Of a stretch of 64,000 nucleotides of DNA, positions 8,834 to 20,171 are shown piece after piece (within the stretch, counting starts at the first letter, position 1; every line of letters starts with the position of its first letter). The notes beneath the pieces were generated by a model, which saw only the letters and a program-made list of their open reading frames with translations, had not been told where the DNA came from and made no database searches. This DNA comes from DASQBT01 sp049578545 (GTDB lineage: Bacteria; Pseudomonadota; Gammaproteobacteria; Burkholderiales; Thiobacillaceae), in the NCBI GenBank assembly GCA_049578545.1, contig JBAUMF010000027.1, forward strand, positions 124,001 to 188,000, given 5' to 3'. The translations under genes and the position numbers were made by a program.

Positions 8834-10699
8834 ATGACCGAAATGCCTGCTTATCGTTCCCGAACCACGACCCATGGCCGCAACATGGCCGGCGCCCGAG
8901 CCCTCTGGCGCGCTACAGGTATGAAGGATGGCGATTTCGAAAAGCCCATCATTGCCATAGCCAACTCCTTTACCCAGTTCGTGCCGGGTCATGTTCACCT
9001 CAAAGACCTGGGCCAGCTGGTGGCGCGCGAGATTGAGGCAGCCGGCGGTGTGGCCAAGGAGTTTGACACCATCGCCGTGGATGACGGCATCGCCATGGGG
9101 CATGGCGGCATGCTGTATTCGCTGCCATCGCGCGACCTGATCGCCGATAGCGTGGAATACATGGTCAATGCGCATTGTGCTGATGCGCTGGTGTGCATTT
9201 CCAACTGTGACAAGATTACCCCCGGCATGTTGATGGCAGCGCTTCGGCTTAATATTCCCACCGTGTTCGTGTCCGGCGGGCCGATGGAATCCGGTAAGGC
9301 CAACATCCACGGTAAGACCATCCATCTGGATTTGGTCGATGCGATGGTGAGCGCGGCGGACGACAAATGCAGCGACGAGGAGGTGTTGCAGATGGAACGT
9401 TCTGCCTGCCCCACCTGCGGTTCATGCTCCGGCATGTTCACTGCCAACTCGATGAACTGCCTGACCGAGGCGTTGGGACTGTCATTGCCAGGCAACGGTT
9501 CGGTGCTGGCCACTCATGCGGAGCGGAAAAACCTGTTTCTCGCCGCTGGACGATTGGTTGTGAAACTGGCCAAGCGCTACTACGAAAAGAACGATGCCCT
9601 GGCCTTGCCACGCAGCATTGCCACCTTTGAAGCGTTTGAGAATGCCATCGCGCTCGACATTGCCATGGGAGGCTCGACCAATACCGTTTTGCATTTGCTT
9701 GCCGCTGCGCAAGAGGCCGGCGTCGACTTCACCATGGCCGATATTGACCGTATGTCACGCAGGGTGCCGAATTTGTCGAAAGTCGCACCGGCCACGCAGT
9801 TGTTCCATATGGAAGACGTGCATCGCGCAGGTGGTGTGATGGCCTTGCTGGGGGAACTGGATCGAGGTGGCCTGATTCATCGTGATTTGCCGACGGTCCT
9901 GTGCGAGTCCATGGGCGAGCAGCTCGATAAATATGACATTCGCCGCACGGACAGCGAGGACGTAAGACACTACTACAGAGCGGGGCCAGGAAATGTGCCG
10001 TCCCAGGTTGCGTTCTCCCAGGACAAGCGCTGGAAGACGCTGGATGATGATCGCGCCAACGGCTGCATTCGTGACATCGAACATGCTTACTCCAAAGAAG
10101 GTGGCCTGGCGGTGCTGTACGGCAATCTTGCCGAGCATGGTTGCATCGTCAAGACCGCAGGCGTGGATGAGGCCATCTGGAAATTTTCCGGACCAGCGCG
10201 GATTTTCGAATCGCAGGACGCAGCCGTGGACGCTATCCTCGGCGACAAGATAGGGGTTGGCGATGTCGTCGTCATCCGTTATGAGGGTCCGCGCGGCGGC
10301 CCCGGCATGCAGGAAATGCTGTATCCCACCAGTTATCTCAAGTCAAAGGGGTTGGGCAAGGGTTGTGCGCTGGTTACTGATGGACGTTTTTCCGGGGGCA
10401 CATCGGGTTTGAGCATTGGTCACGTATCGCCCGAAGCGGCGGAAGGTGGCTTGATCGGATTGGTGCAGGAAGGCGACCGGATTGAAATTGACATTCCCCA
10501 TCGCCGCATTGATCTGGTCGTTCATCATGAGGAGCTTGAACGACGCCGGCAGCTGATGCAGGCCAGGGGCAAGGATGCGTGGAAACCAGTCAAGCGCGAT
10601 CGTCCCGTTTCCGCGGCATTAAGAGCCTACGCGGCGATGACGACCAGTGCGGCGTTTGGTGCGGTGCGTGATGTGTCGCAGGTGGAAAGAAAAGACTGA
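8834..10699 (+). CDS. ilvD: Dihydroxy-acid dehydratase
   Basis: Fe-S enzyme of valine, isoleucine and leucine synthesis; it dehydrates 2,3-dihydroxy acids to 2-keto acids. 621 residues, close to the E. coli length of 616. The sequence is typical throughout: THGRNMAGARALWRATGM near the N-terminus, CISNCDKITPG with a cluster cysteine near residue 122, CPTCGSCSGMF with another near 195, and the C-terminal TDGRFSGGTSGLSIGHVSPE. Start uncertain: ATG 8834 gives MTEMPAYRS, and ATG 8843 gives the MPAYRS start common in the family. Neither has a strong ribosome site. It stands alone, not in an ilv operon. Confidence 0.97.
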   Translation: MTEMPAYRSRTTTHGRNMAGARALWRATGMKDGDFEKPIIAIANSFTQFVPGHVHLKDLGQLVAREIEAAGGVAKEFDTIAVDDGIAMGHGGMLYSLPSRDLIADSVEYMVNAHCADALVCISNCDKITPGMLMAALRLNIPTVFVSGGPMESGKANIHGKTIHLDLVDAMVSAADDKCSDEEVLQMERSACPTCGSCSGMFTANSMNCLTEALGLSLPGNGSVLATHAERKNLFLAAGRLVVKLAKRYYEKNDALALPRSIATFEAFENAIALDIAMGGSTNTVLHLLAAAQEAGVDFTMADIDRMSRRVPNLSKVAPATQLFHMEDVHRAGGVMALLGELDRGGLIHRDLPTVLCESMGEQLDKYDIRRTDSEDVRHYYRAGPGNVPSQVAFSQDKRWKTLDDDRANGCIRDIEHAYSKEGGLAVLYGNLAEHGCIVKTAGVDEAIWKFSGPARIFESQDAAVDAILGDKIGVGDVVVIRYEGPRGGPGMQEMLYPTSYLKSKGLGKGCALVTDGRFSGGTSGLSIGHVSPEAAEGGLIGLVQEGDRIEIDIPHRRIDLVVHHEELERRRQLMQARGKDAWKPVKRDRPVSAALRAYAAMTTSAAFGAVRDVSQVERKD

Positions 10700-10722
10700 A
10701 CCACAAAGGACACCAAGGTTAT
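10699..10722. repeat. Dispersed intergenic repeat unit (ACCACAAAGGACACCAAGG type)
   Basis: The bases just after ilvD read ACCACAAAGGACACCAAGGT. The 12-base core GGACACCAAGGT recurs exactly at 41027-41038 between gap and tkt, where an inverted partner follows. Such CACAAAGGACAC-type units are scattered between genes in many bacterial genomes. Function unknown. Confidence 0.5.
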
Positions 10723-10737
10723 CAGCAGGAGGCTGGC

Positions 10738-11349
10738 ATGAAAGCGATTCTGGTCGCAAACCCAAAAGGCGGCAGTGGAAAGACAACGCTGTCGACCAAT
10801 CTCGCGGGCATGCTTGCGATGGCCGGCGAGGAAGTCCGCTTGCTTGACCTGGATCGCCAGCAGTCCGCGAGCCACTGGCTGGCGCGACGGCCTGACAGCT
10901 TGCCGGTGATCCACAGAATGGAAGGCGGGCCGGTCGAGGGAAAAGGCTGGCTGGTGATCGACTCGCCTGCGGCGCTGCATGGCAAGAACCTCATACATGC
11001 CCTCAAACTGGTGCACAAGGTGTTGATACCGATTGGCGCATCGCTTTTTGACATCCAGGCCAGCCAGGATTTTCTGCGGGTGTTGGCGGACGAAAAAATG
11101 GTGCGCAAGGGCAAGATCGATATTGCCGTAGTCGGCATGCGCATGGCACCGCGCACCCGCGCCGCTGTGACGCTGGAAGAGTATCTCCACGGGCTCGACC
11201 TGCCCGTGCTTGCGTATTTGCGTGAAGCCCAAAACTATGTCAATGCCGCGTTTGAGGGTAAAACGATCTTTGATCTGCCGCCCCACCTGGCGGAACGCGA
11301 TCAGGAAGACTGGCTGGAAATCAGCAGGTGGCTGTGGCTGAAGTGGTAG
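10738..11349 (+). CDS. ParA/MinD-like P-loop ATPase, orphan
   Basis: 203-residue member of the ParA family (deviant Walker A ATPases used in plasmid or protein positioning). The deviant Walker A, PKGGSGKTT, lies at residues 9-17. The Walker A' region LLDLDRQQSASHWL and the switch-like WLVIDSPAALHGKN follow at the expected spacing. A good AGGAGG ribosome site precedes ATG 10738. No parB or centromere-like repeat is adjacent, so this is one of the orphan ParA proteins common in Proteobacteria. Its cargo cannot be told from context. The short gap from ilvD carries a dispersed repeat (see the repeat at 10699). Confidence 0.85.
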   Translation: MKAILVANPKGGSGKTTLSTNLAGMLAMAGEEVRLLDLDRQQSASHWLARRPDSLPVIHRMEGGPVEGKGWLVIDSPAALHGKNLIHALKLVHKVLIPIGASLFDIQASQDFLRVLADEKMVRKGKIDIAVVGMRMAPRTRAAVTLEEYLHGLDLPVLAYLREAQNYVNAAFEGKTIFDLPPHLAERDQEDWLEISRWLWLKW

Positions 11350-11415
11350 TTCGACGCCCAAGTTGTTTCGCTTCTAGACCAAGCCCCCACTTCGTCAACT
11401 CCAAGAAGCCTATTC

Positions 11416-12573
11416 ATGTTCCTCCTTGGCATTCCCATTGAGTTCATCGTCTTTTGCTGCGCTCTACTCGGCGTGGCGGTGTTTCACCAACGCAATCTGG
11501 AAATTGCAGTCGGCGGCCTGATCGTACTGGTCATTCTAAAGAATTTGCTGGGCGAAGATCTGGTCGATCATTTCCTGCACGAAGAGCGCCTGGTGCTGAA
11601 CCTGCTTGGGTTGTTGCTCGGCTTCGCCATCCTTGCACGGCATTTCGAGTTGTCGCAGGTCCCGGACTGGCTGCCGCGCTTCCTGCCTGACGACTGGAAG
11701 GGTGGTTTTGTCCTGCTGCTAATGGTCGCCGTGCTATCGACCTTCCTCGACAACATCGCCGCGGCCGTCATCGGGGGCGTAATTGCCGGTCACGTATTCA
11801 AGCACAATGTATCCATCGGCTATCTGGTCGCTATCGTCGCAGCCAGCAATGCGGGCGGCGCGGGTTCGGTGATCGGCGACACCACAACGACCATGATGTG
11901 GGTAGCCGGGGTACCGGCAATGAATGTGACCGATGCGTTTTTAGGCGCAGCGGTGTCCATCCTCTTTTTTGGCGTGATTGCCAGCATTGCACAGCAGAGA
12001 CATCAGCCCATTACCAAAGATACAGCGGCCACCGTGCGTGTGGATTTTGGCCATCTGTCTGTCGTTGGGCTGATGATCGTGGGCACGATTGCAGCCAATG
12101 TGCTGCTCGATTTTCCTGCAGCCGGTTTGTGGGCAGCCATCGTTTTTGGCCACTTCATTCGCAAGACCCCGTGGGGCGAAATGTTGCGGGCGGTCAAGGG
12201 CTCACTCTTCCTGATCTCTTTGGTGCTCGCGGCTTCACTCATGCCGGTGAGGTCTCTACCTGAGCCCAGTGCATTTTCAGCGTTGGGACTGGGTTTTGTT
12301 TCGGCCGTGTTCGACAACATTCCGCTCACTGCCCTGGCCCTCTATCAGCGCGGGTATGACTGGGGCATGCTGGCCTTTGCGGTTGGCTTTGGCGGTTCCC
12401 TGGTCTGGTTTGGTTCAAGCGCTGGTGTGGCGATGTCCAATCTGTATCCCAAGGCAAAAAATACTGGCCACTGGATCAGGCAAAGCTGGTCCGTTGCCTT
12501 GGGTTATGTGCTCGGCTACGGTGCTATTTATGTGGTTCTCGGCTGGCACCCGGATCCGCTGCCGGTGAAATGA
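11416..12573 (+). CDS. Ion transporter superfamily membrane protein (citrate/NhaD-like)
   Basis: 385 residues, hydrophobic throughout with about ten to eleven membrane segments. The repeat core shows the ion-transporter-superfamily pattern: LSTFLDNIAAAVIGG near residue 115, then NAGGAGSVIGDTTTTMMW near 147, and a second copy AVFDNIPLTALAL near 300. Paired xDNxxxA and GGxxSxxGD blocks are typical of ArsB/NhaD/CitM relatives, whose substrates include Na+/H+, arsenite and dicarboxylates. The substrate here cannot be decided from sequence. Its stop TGA (12571-12573) directly abuts the ATG of the next gene, so the two are co-translated. Confidence 0.85.
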   Translation: MFLLGIPIEFIVFCCALLGVAVFHQRNLEIAVGGLIVLVILKNLLGEDLVDHFLHEERLVLNLLGLLLGFAILARHFELSQVPDWLPRFLPDDWKGGFVLLLMVAVLSTFLDNIAAAVIGGVIAGHVFKHNVSIGYLVAIVAASNAGGAGSVIGDTTTTMMWVAGVPAMNVTDAFLGAAVSILFFGVIASIAQQRHQPITKDTAATVRVDFGHLSVVGLMIVGTIAANVLLDFPAAGLWAAIVFGHFIRKTPWGEMLRAVKGSLFLISLVLAASLMPVRSLPEPSAFSALGLGFVSAVFDNIPLTALALYQRGYDWGMLAFAVGFGGSLVWFGSSAGVAMSNLYPKAKNTGHWIRQSWSVALGYVLGYGAIYVVLGWHPDPLPVK

Positions 12574-14598
<2,025 letters not shown>

Positions 14599-14733
14599 TA
14601 GTCGCCGTTGACATACTTTTTTACCGCGTAGTGGTAGTCAAATACTAGGTAATAGCCTTGTTTCATGGGCAAATATTCGTAATATAGGTATCTGAATGGA
14701 TTCCCTTGTTATTCAAATGAAATGGAGAAACAC

Positions 14734-15042
14734 ATGAAGATCCGGATTGCTATGAGTGCTGTTGCGGCCATGATGGCGCTGTCAGGTACGGTGTCCGCGG
14801 ACCAGGCGCTGGCGCAAAAGAACGCCTGCATGTCCTGCCATGGTGTGGACAAGAAAATTGTCGGCCCTGCTTTCAAGGAAGTGGCTGCCAGGTACAAGGG
14901 CACGGCTGGAGCGGAAGCCAAGCTGGTTGCCCTGGTAAAATCTGGCGGCAAAGGCAACTGGGGCAAGATTCCCATGCCGCCCAATCCGCAGGTTAGTGAC
15001 CAAGACCTGCACAAGATCGTTAAGTGGATCCTGAGCTTGTAA
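14734..15042 (+). CDS. Periplasmic class I cytochrome c
   Basis: Small c-type cytochrome, 102 residues from ATG 14734. I prefer this start over ATG 14722 because GGAGA at 14724-14728 is correctly spaced for it. A signal peptide ends VSA before DQALAQ. The heme-binding motif is CMSCH, and the distal methionine lies in KIPMPPN, as in the c551/c552-type electron carriers. It would shuttle electrons in the periplasm to a terminal oxidase or reductase. It is a single transcription unit closed by a clear terminator. Confidence 0.92.
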   Translation: MKIRIAMSAVAAMMALSGTVSADQALAQKNACMSCHGVDKKIVGPAFKEVAARYKGTAGAEAKLVALVKSGGKGNWGKIPMPPNPQVSDQDLHKIVKWILSL

Positions 15043-15060
15043 GCTTCTGTATACCGTCAT

Positions 15061-15088
15061 AAAGCCGGCGTCGAGCCGGCTTTTTTTT
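15061..15088 (+). terminator. Rho-independent terminator after cytochrome c
   Basis: Perfect inverted repeat AAAGCCGGC / GCCGGCTTT around the 5-base loop GTCGA, followed by an unbroken run of eight T. It lies 19 bases after the cytochrome stop and separates it from the branched-chain amino acid transporter. Confidence 0.95.
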
Positions 15089-15169
15089 GGCCGAACGGCG
15101 CCCCGATCCAAGGCAGATGACCACCTGGTGTAACATTTGAATGTTTTCAGCCTAGACGGGAGATGTTCA

Positions 15170-16318
15170 GTGAAGTGGTCCGCCCTTGTAATTGCGCTTG
15201 TTGCTGCGATGTCTCTTTCCGCCTGTGGCAAGAAACAGGAAGCCAGCGACAACGGCAGGCAGGTCGTCAAGATTGGCCAGTCGTCTCCGCTGACCGGGCC
15301 ACAGGCGCACCTGGGCAAGGACAACGACAACGGAGCCCGGCTTGCAATCGATGAAATCAATGCCACCAATCCGACATTGGGTGGCAAGCCCGTGGTATTC
15401 GAGATAATCAGCGAGGACGATGGCGCCGATCCAAAAACCGCAACGACTGTGGCACAGCGATTGGTTGATGAAGGGGTGGCAGGCGTGATTGGCCATCTTA
15501 ATTCCGGCGCCACCATACCCGCTTCCAAAGTGTATTTTGATGCTGGGATCCCGCAGATTTCCCCCTCTGCAACGGCGGTCAAATACACTACGCAGGGCTT
15601 CAAGACCGCCTTCCGGGTAATGACCAATGATGAGCAACAAGGCACGGTGTTAGGTCAATATGCCGCCAAACTGGGCAAGAAGATTGCCATCATTGACGAC
15701 CGCACGGCGTACGGCCAGGGCTTGGCAGATGAAGTGGAAAAGGCGGCCAAGGCGGCTGGTGAAGAGGTGGTGGCGCGTGAATATACGACAGACAGGGCGA
15801 CAGACTTCATGGCCATTCTCACCAGTATCAAAGCCAAGAATCCGGATGTGATCTTCTTTGGCGGCATGGACCCTCAGGCTGCGCCCTTGGTCAAGCAAAT
15901 GCACCAGTTGGGCATGAGGGCCAGGTTCCTCGGTGCCGACGGGTCTGAAACTCCCAAGTTCATCCAACTCGCGGGCCCGGACGCAGAAGGAAGCATAGCG
16001 TCCATGCCTGGGTTGCCGCTGGCCAGCATGCCGGGAGGAGCCGAATTCAAGAAAAAATTTGAAGCCAAGTATGGACAGATCCAGAACTATGCGCCCTATG
16101 CCTATGACGCCGTCCATGTGATGGTGCAGGCCATGGAGAAGGCGGCGAGTGCCGATCCGACGAAGTATCTGGTAGAACTGCCAAAGACCGATTATCAGGG
16201 AGTGACCGGACATATTCGTTTTGATGCGAAAGGTGACCTGACAGGAGGTTCGATCACGCTTTATCAGGTCGAGAATGGAAAATGGACAGTGCTCGAGACA
16301 ATCAAGAGCGGCGAATGA
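15170..16318 (+). CDS. livK: Branched-chain amino acid ABC transporter, substrate-binding lipoprotein
   Basis: Periplasmic ligand-binding protein (LivJ/LivK family), 382 residues from GTG 15170. This start follows GGGAGA and gives a clean signal VKWSALVIALVAAMSLSAC with lipobox LSAC. The open frame reaches back to an ATG at 15137, but that would put a charged stretch before the signal. Binding-fold landmarks include KIGQSSPLTGPQAHLGKDND at the mature start, INATNPTLGG and GVIGHLNSGATIPA. The lipid anchor is unusual relative to E. coli LivK but common for such proteins elsewhere. It is the first gene of a five-gene operon; the actual ligand could be another amino acid or amide. Confidence 0.93.
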   Translation: MKWSALVIALVAAMSLSACGKKQEASDNGRQVVKIGQSSPLTGPQAHLGKDNDNGARLAIDEINATNPTLGGKPVVFEIISEDDGADPKTATTVAQRLVDEGVAGVIGHLNSGATIPASKVYFDAGIPQISPSATAVKYTTQGFKTAFRVMTNDEQQGTVLGQYAAKLGKKIAIIDDRTAYGQGLADEVEKAAKAAGEEVVAREYTTDRATDFMAILTSIKAKNPDVIFFGGMDPQAAPLVKQMHQLGMRARFLGADGSETPKFIQLAGPDAEGSIASMPGLPLASMPGGAEFKKKFEAKYGQIQNYAPYAYDAVHVMVQAMEKAASADPTKYLVELPKTDYQGVTGHIRFDAKGDLTGGSITLYQVENGKWTVLETIKSGE

Positions 16319-16449
16319 TTGCGTTATAAAGCAAACAATCGCTTTGTCGGCTTCCTCGCTCGCCCTTCGTTCCACGTATCTACAGGCCGTGCGTCGCTCT
16401 CTAGCTGACTTGGCGTGATGGTCTTGCTATAGAAATGGAATAAGGTCTG

Positions 16450-17379
16450 GTGGATATCTTTGTCCAGCAACTCATCAATGGCCTCGTGCTGGGAAGCGTC
16501 TATGCTTTGGTCGCTCTCGGTTACACAATGGTCTACGGCATCATCGAGCTCATCAATTTTGCCCATGGCGAGGTAACCATGATGGGTGCCATGATCGCGA
16601 TAACAGCCATCGGTACGCTGATGGGCATATTTCCCGAGATGCCAGGTGTGTATGCGTTAGCGATTGGTCTCTTGGTGGCAATCCCGGCCTGCATGGTGCT
16701 GGGCTACACGATCGAACGCGCGGCGTACCGGCCCCTTCGCCGCGCTCCCCGCCTGGCCCCGCTCATTACCGCCATTGGTATATCCATCTTGTTGCAGAAC
16801 ATTGCAATGATGATCTGGGGCAAACAATACATCCCCTTCCCCCGCATACTTCCCCGGGGCAGGCACATTTTTATGGGCGCCAGTATTACTGACGTTCAGA
16901 TCGCTATTCTGTTACTGACAATGATGATCATGATGGGTCTTGTCTGGCTGGTCAGCCATACTTCTTTAGGCAGAGCCATGCGTGCGGTGGCCCAGTCCCG
17001 TTCTGTGGCCCAGTTGATGGGAGTGGATGTCAACAGGGTAATCTCTGCCACGTTTGTGATTGGCTCGGCGCTGGCGGCAGTTGCAGGAGTAATGGTAAGT
17101 GCTAACTATGGGCAGGCGCATTATTATATGGGCTTCCTTTTGGGGCTCAAGGCCTTTTCAGCGGCGGTGCTGGGCGGCATAGGAAACATCGCCGGTGCCA
17201 TGCTAGGTGGAATTCTGCTGGGTGTGATCGAATCGATGGGGGCGGGTTACATCGGAGATCTGACGGGCGGTTTTATGGGCAGCCAGTATCAGGATGTATT
17301 TGCCTTCGTCGTGCTGATTCTCGTGCTGGTATTCCGTCCTTCCGGTTTGTTGGGGGAGAAAGGAGTGGAGCGCGCTTGA
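16450..17379 (+). CDS. livH: Branched-chain amino acid ABC transporter, permease LivH
   Basis: Membrane permease of 309 residues with about eight membrane segments. It begins MDIFVQQLINGLVLGSVYAL and contains the ELINFAHGEVTMMGA block near residue 35, diagnostic of LivH. The start is GTG 16450 after AAGGTCTG. A 131-base gap separates it from the binding protein; no terminator is visible there. The partner permease LivM follows 34 bases after the stop. Confidence 0.95.
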   Translation: MDIFVQQLINGLVLGSVYALVALGYTMVYGIIELINFAHGEVTMMGAMIAITAIGTLMGIFPEMPGVYALAIGLLVAIPACMVLGYTIERAAYRPLRRAPRLAPLITAIGISILLQNIAMMIWGKQYIPFPRILPRGRHIFMGASITDVQIAILLLTMMIMMGLVWLVSHTSLGRAMRAVAQSRSVAQLMGVDVNRVISATFVIGSALAAVAGVMVSANYGQAHYYMGFLLGLKAFSAAVLGGIGNIAGAMLGGILLGVIESMGAGYIGDLTGGFMGSQYQDVFAFVVLILVLVFRPSGLLGEKGVERA

Positions 17380-17413
17380 AGAATCTCGGCATAACTTACT
17401 GCGCAGTCTGCTT

Positions 17414-18490
17414 GTGACCGTTCTGCAAAGGCTTTCCAGGATGCGTCGACCCGTCCTGGGTTTTGCCCTGCTGCTCGTCGTTCTTGCGGTCGTGCCTTTC
17501 GTTGCGGACGCCGCATTGGGCCGTTCCTGGGTTCGGGTACTCGACTTTGCCTTGATCTACGTGATGTTGTCTCTGGGCCTGAACATTGTTGTGGGCTACG
17601 CAGGGCTGCTCGACTTGGGATACATCGCGTTCTATGCGGTTGGTGCCTATACTTGGGCGCTGCTCGCCTCACCCCAATTTGGCCTGCATTTGCCTTTCTG
17701 GCTGATTTTGCCCATCGGCGCCCTGGTGGCTGCCTTTTTCGGTGTGCTGCTCGGCACACCGACTTTGAGATTGCGTGGAGACTACATTGCCATTGTGACC
17801 CTGGGCTTTGGTGAAATCATTCGTATTTTTCTCAACAACCTGAATGCGCCGGTTAACATCACCAACGGTCCGCAAGGGATCACCCTGATCGATCCGGCGA
17901 GCCTGGGCGGTTTTTCCCTGAATCAGACCCATAGCCTGTTTGGCCTGGAGTTGTCGGGCCCGCATTTCTATTATTACTTTTTTCTGCTTTTCGCATGCGC
18001 AGTCATCTTTATTTCCTTGCGGCTGGAGAGTTCCCGCATCGGCCGTGCCTGGGTTGCAATACGGGAGGATGAAATTGCCGCTGCGGCCATGGGGATCGAC
18101 ACTCGGAATATCAAGTTGCTGGCATTCGCCATGGGCGCAACTTTTGCCGGATTGGCAGGCGGATTGTTTGCCAGCTTTCAGGGCTTTGTCAGTCCGGAGT
18201 CGTTCAATCTTCTCGAGTCCATCATGATCCTTTGCATGATTGTGCTGGGCGGCATGGGGCATATCCCGGGTGTGATTCTGGGCGCGGTCCTGCTCACTGT
18301 GCTACCTGAAGCCTTGCGCTATGTGGGCGACCTGCAGCGCGCAACGCTGGGGCGCATCATCATCGATCCAGCCGATTTGCGCATGTTGCTGTTTGGTTTG
18401 GCGCTGGTGCTGATGATGCTGTTCCGGCCTGCCGGGCTGTGGCCATCCAGGATACGCAGGCGCGAATTTTCCGAAGAAGGCGGAACTTGA
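17414..18490 (+). CDS. livM: Branched-chain amino acid ABC transporter, permease LivM
   Basis: Second permease, 358 residues, GTG start at 17414. Typical LivM core: YVMLSLGLNIVVGYAGLLDL near residue 45, then LGTPTLRLRGDYIAIVTLGF and GEIIRIFLNN, which forms the coupling region to the ATPases. The C-terminus ends in a basic cytoplasmic tail. Its TGA overlaps the ATG of livG by one base (TGATG), a sign of translational coupling. Confidence 0.95.
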   Translation: MTVLQRLSRMRRPVLGFALLLVVLAVVPFVADAALGRSWVRVLDFALIYVMLSLGLNIVVGYAGLLDLGYIAFYAVGAYTWALLASPQFGLHLPFWLILPIGALVAAFFGVLLGTPTLRLRGDYIAIVTLGFGEIIRIFLNNLNAPVNITNGPQGITLIDPASLGGFSLNQTHSLFGLELSGPHFYYYFFLLFACAVIFISLRLESSRIGRAWVAIREDEIAAAAMGIDTRNIKLLAFAMGATFAGLAGGLFASFQGFVSPESFNLLESIMILCMIVLGGMGHIPGVILGAVLLTVLPEALRYVGDLQRATLGRIIIDPADLRMLLFGLALVLMMLFRPAGLWPSRIRRREFSEEGGT

Positions 18491-19254
18491 TGGCATTACT
18501 TGAGGTCGGCAATGTGTCCAAGGGCTTTGGCGGCCTGAAGGCGCTGGCTGAAGTCAGTTTCAAGGTTAACCACGGAGAAATTTTTGGCGTCATTGGGCCC
18601 AACGGTGCGGGAAAGACAACCCTCTTTAATGCACTGACTGGACTGTACATACCTGATAGGGGCACGATTGAACTGGATGGTGTCTCATTATTTCGGCGCA
18701 AACCCCACAAGATTCTCAAGGCGGGCCTGGCAAGAACATTCCAGAACATTCGTCTGTTCCACAACATGTCGGCATTGGAAAATGTCATGGTCGGACGTCA
18801 CGCCCGCACCACTTCCGGCGTGGTTGGAGCGGTGCTGCGGACCGCTTGGACCCGCGCGGAGGAGGAAGACAGCCGAATGCGGGCAAGGGAATTGTTGGAG
18901 AGGGTCGGCATCGAGCGGCATAGCCATGTTCTGGCGAAACATCTTTCTTATGGAGATCAGCGTCGGCTGGAAATTGCCCGTGCCCTGGCGACTGAGCCGA
19001 AACTTCTCGCCCTGGATGAGCCCGCCGCGGGAATGAATTTGGCAGAAAAACAAGGCCTGCGTGAGTTGTTGCTTGCACTCAGGGGTGACGGCTTTACGTT
19101 GATGCTGATCGAACATGATGTGAAGTTGGTCATGAGCACCTGCGACCGGGTGATGGTTCTGGATTATGGCGAAAAAATTGCAGAGGGTCTTCCCACTGAA
19201 GTGCGGACGAATCCCAAAGTTATCGCGGCCTATCTGGGAACCGATGTAGCGTGA
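18490..19254 (+). CDS. livG: Branched-chain amino acid ABC transporter, ATP-binding LivG
   Basis: ABC ATPase of 254 residues starting MALLEVGNVSKGFGGLKALA. Walker A is GPNGAGKTT; the LivG-type helical insertion (LARTFQNIRLFHNMSALENV) is present; the signature is LSYGDQRRLEIARAL and Walker B LLALDEPAAGMN. The start ATG 18490 is chosen over an upstream in-frame ATG at 18439 because it overlaps the livM stop and matches the family start. It pairs with LivF to form the ATPase heterodimer. Confidence 0.96.
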   Translation: MALLEVGNVSKGFGGLKALAEVSFKVNHGEIFGVIGPNGAGKTTLFNALTGLYIPDRGTIELDGVSLFRRKPHKILKAGLARTFQNIRLFHNMSALENVMVGRHARTTSGVVGAVLRTAWTRAEEEDSRMRARELLERVGIERHSHVLAKHLSYGDQRRLEIARALATEPKLLALDEPAAGMNLAEKQGLRELLLALRGDGFTLMLIEHDVKLVMSTCDRVMVLDYGEKIAEGLPTEVRTNPKVIAAYLGTDVA

Positions 19255-19970
19255 TGCAGGCATTGCTCGAGGTCAGGGACCTGGCTGTTTCCTACGGCAG
19301 CATCAAGGCCGTCAAAGGTATCGATCTCACGGTGGGCAAGGGGGAAATCGTTTGCCTGATCGGGGCCAATGGCGCAGGCAAGACCACAACGCTTAAAGCC
19401 ATCGCGGGGCTACTGCCTTTGTCGAGCGGCAGCGTGCATTTCAACGGCGAGTCCCTAACCCGCAAGCCCGCATTTGAAATTGCACGCTCAGGGCTTAATC
19501 TCGTGCCCGAAGGCCGGGGTGTGTTTCCTCGCATGACGGTGGCGGAAAACCTGATGATGGGGGCATATGCGCGGACCGATGGCCGGGCGGTCAACCAGGA
19601 TTTGAGTCGCGTCTATGAATTGCTGCCCCGGCTGGCTGAACGGCGGGAGCAAAAGGCGGGGCTGCTCTCGGGCGGTGAGCAGCAAATGCTGGCGTTGGGC
19701 CGTGCCATGCTTTCTCGCCCCCGGTTATTGATGCTTGATGAACCAAGCATGGGACTGTCTCCCATCATGGTTCGGACAGTATTCAACATTATCAGGGAAA
19801 TCGCCGCCTCCGGTGTTACCCTTTTTCTGATCGAGCAGAATGCTCACCTGGCCCTGCAAACGGCCCAGCGCGGCTACGTCATGGATAGCGGCCAAATCAT
19901 CCTGGCAAATGCTGCTGCTCTGTTGGCAGAGGATGCGGCTGTCAAGGCCGCCTATCTGGGCGAGATATAG
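19254..19970 (+). CDS. livF: Branched-chain amino acid ABC transporter, ATP-binding LivF
   Basis: ABC ATPase of 238 residues from ATG 19254, whose ATG shares its A with the livG stop (GTGATG; a GTG at 19251 is an alternative). Walker A is GANGAGKTT, then GLNLVPEGRGVFPRMTVAEN typical of LivF, signature LSGGEQQMLALGRA, and Walker B LLMLDEPSMGLSP. It is the last gene of the operon. No strong terminator follows; a small hairpin CGCAAC-ACC-GTTGCG at 20024-20038 lacks a T run. Confidence 0.96.
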   Translation: MQALLEVRDLAVSYGSIKAVKGIDLTVGKGEIVCLIGANGAGKTTTLKAIAGLLPLSSGSVHFNGESLTRKPAFEIARSGLNLVPEGRGVFPRMTVAENLMMGAYARTDGRAVNQDLSRVYELLPRLAERREQKAGLLSGGEQQMLALGRAMLSRPRLLMLDEPSMGLSPIMVRTVFNIIREIAASGVTLFLIEQNAHLALQTAQRGYVMDSGQIILANAAALLAEDAAVKAAYLGEI

Positions 19971-20076
19971 CGCAATTTGAACTATAAATACAGTCTGAAG
20001 CGGATCCGCCTGAGTTGTTTTATCGCAACACCGTTGCGTTCGCGCAATGAATTTTTTGCTTAACACAAATTTAGAA

Positions 20077-20106
20077 TTGACGTAGATGTTCCGAATATCC
20101 TAATAT
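20077..20106 (+). promoter_or_regulatory. Candidate sigma-70 promoter for the methionine-rich protein
   Basis: TTGACG at 20077-20082 and TAATAT at 20101-20106 are 18 bases apart, both close to consensus, in an AT-rich stretch unlike the coding DNA around it. The predicted start is about 55 bases before the ATG at 20172, which is preceded by TAGGAGAG as ribosome site. Confidence 0.55.
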
Positions 20107-20171
20107 AGCCACATAAACAAAGAATATGTTTTTTGTCCCACCCGCAACACTAAATCTCTAGGAGAGCCTCA

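Noticed and set aside
10738..11349. Plasmid-type parAB partition locus
   Set aside because: No parB gene and no centromere-like repeat array nearby; orphan ParA homologues are common on chromosomes.
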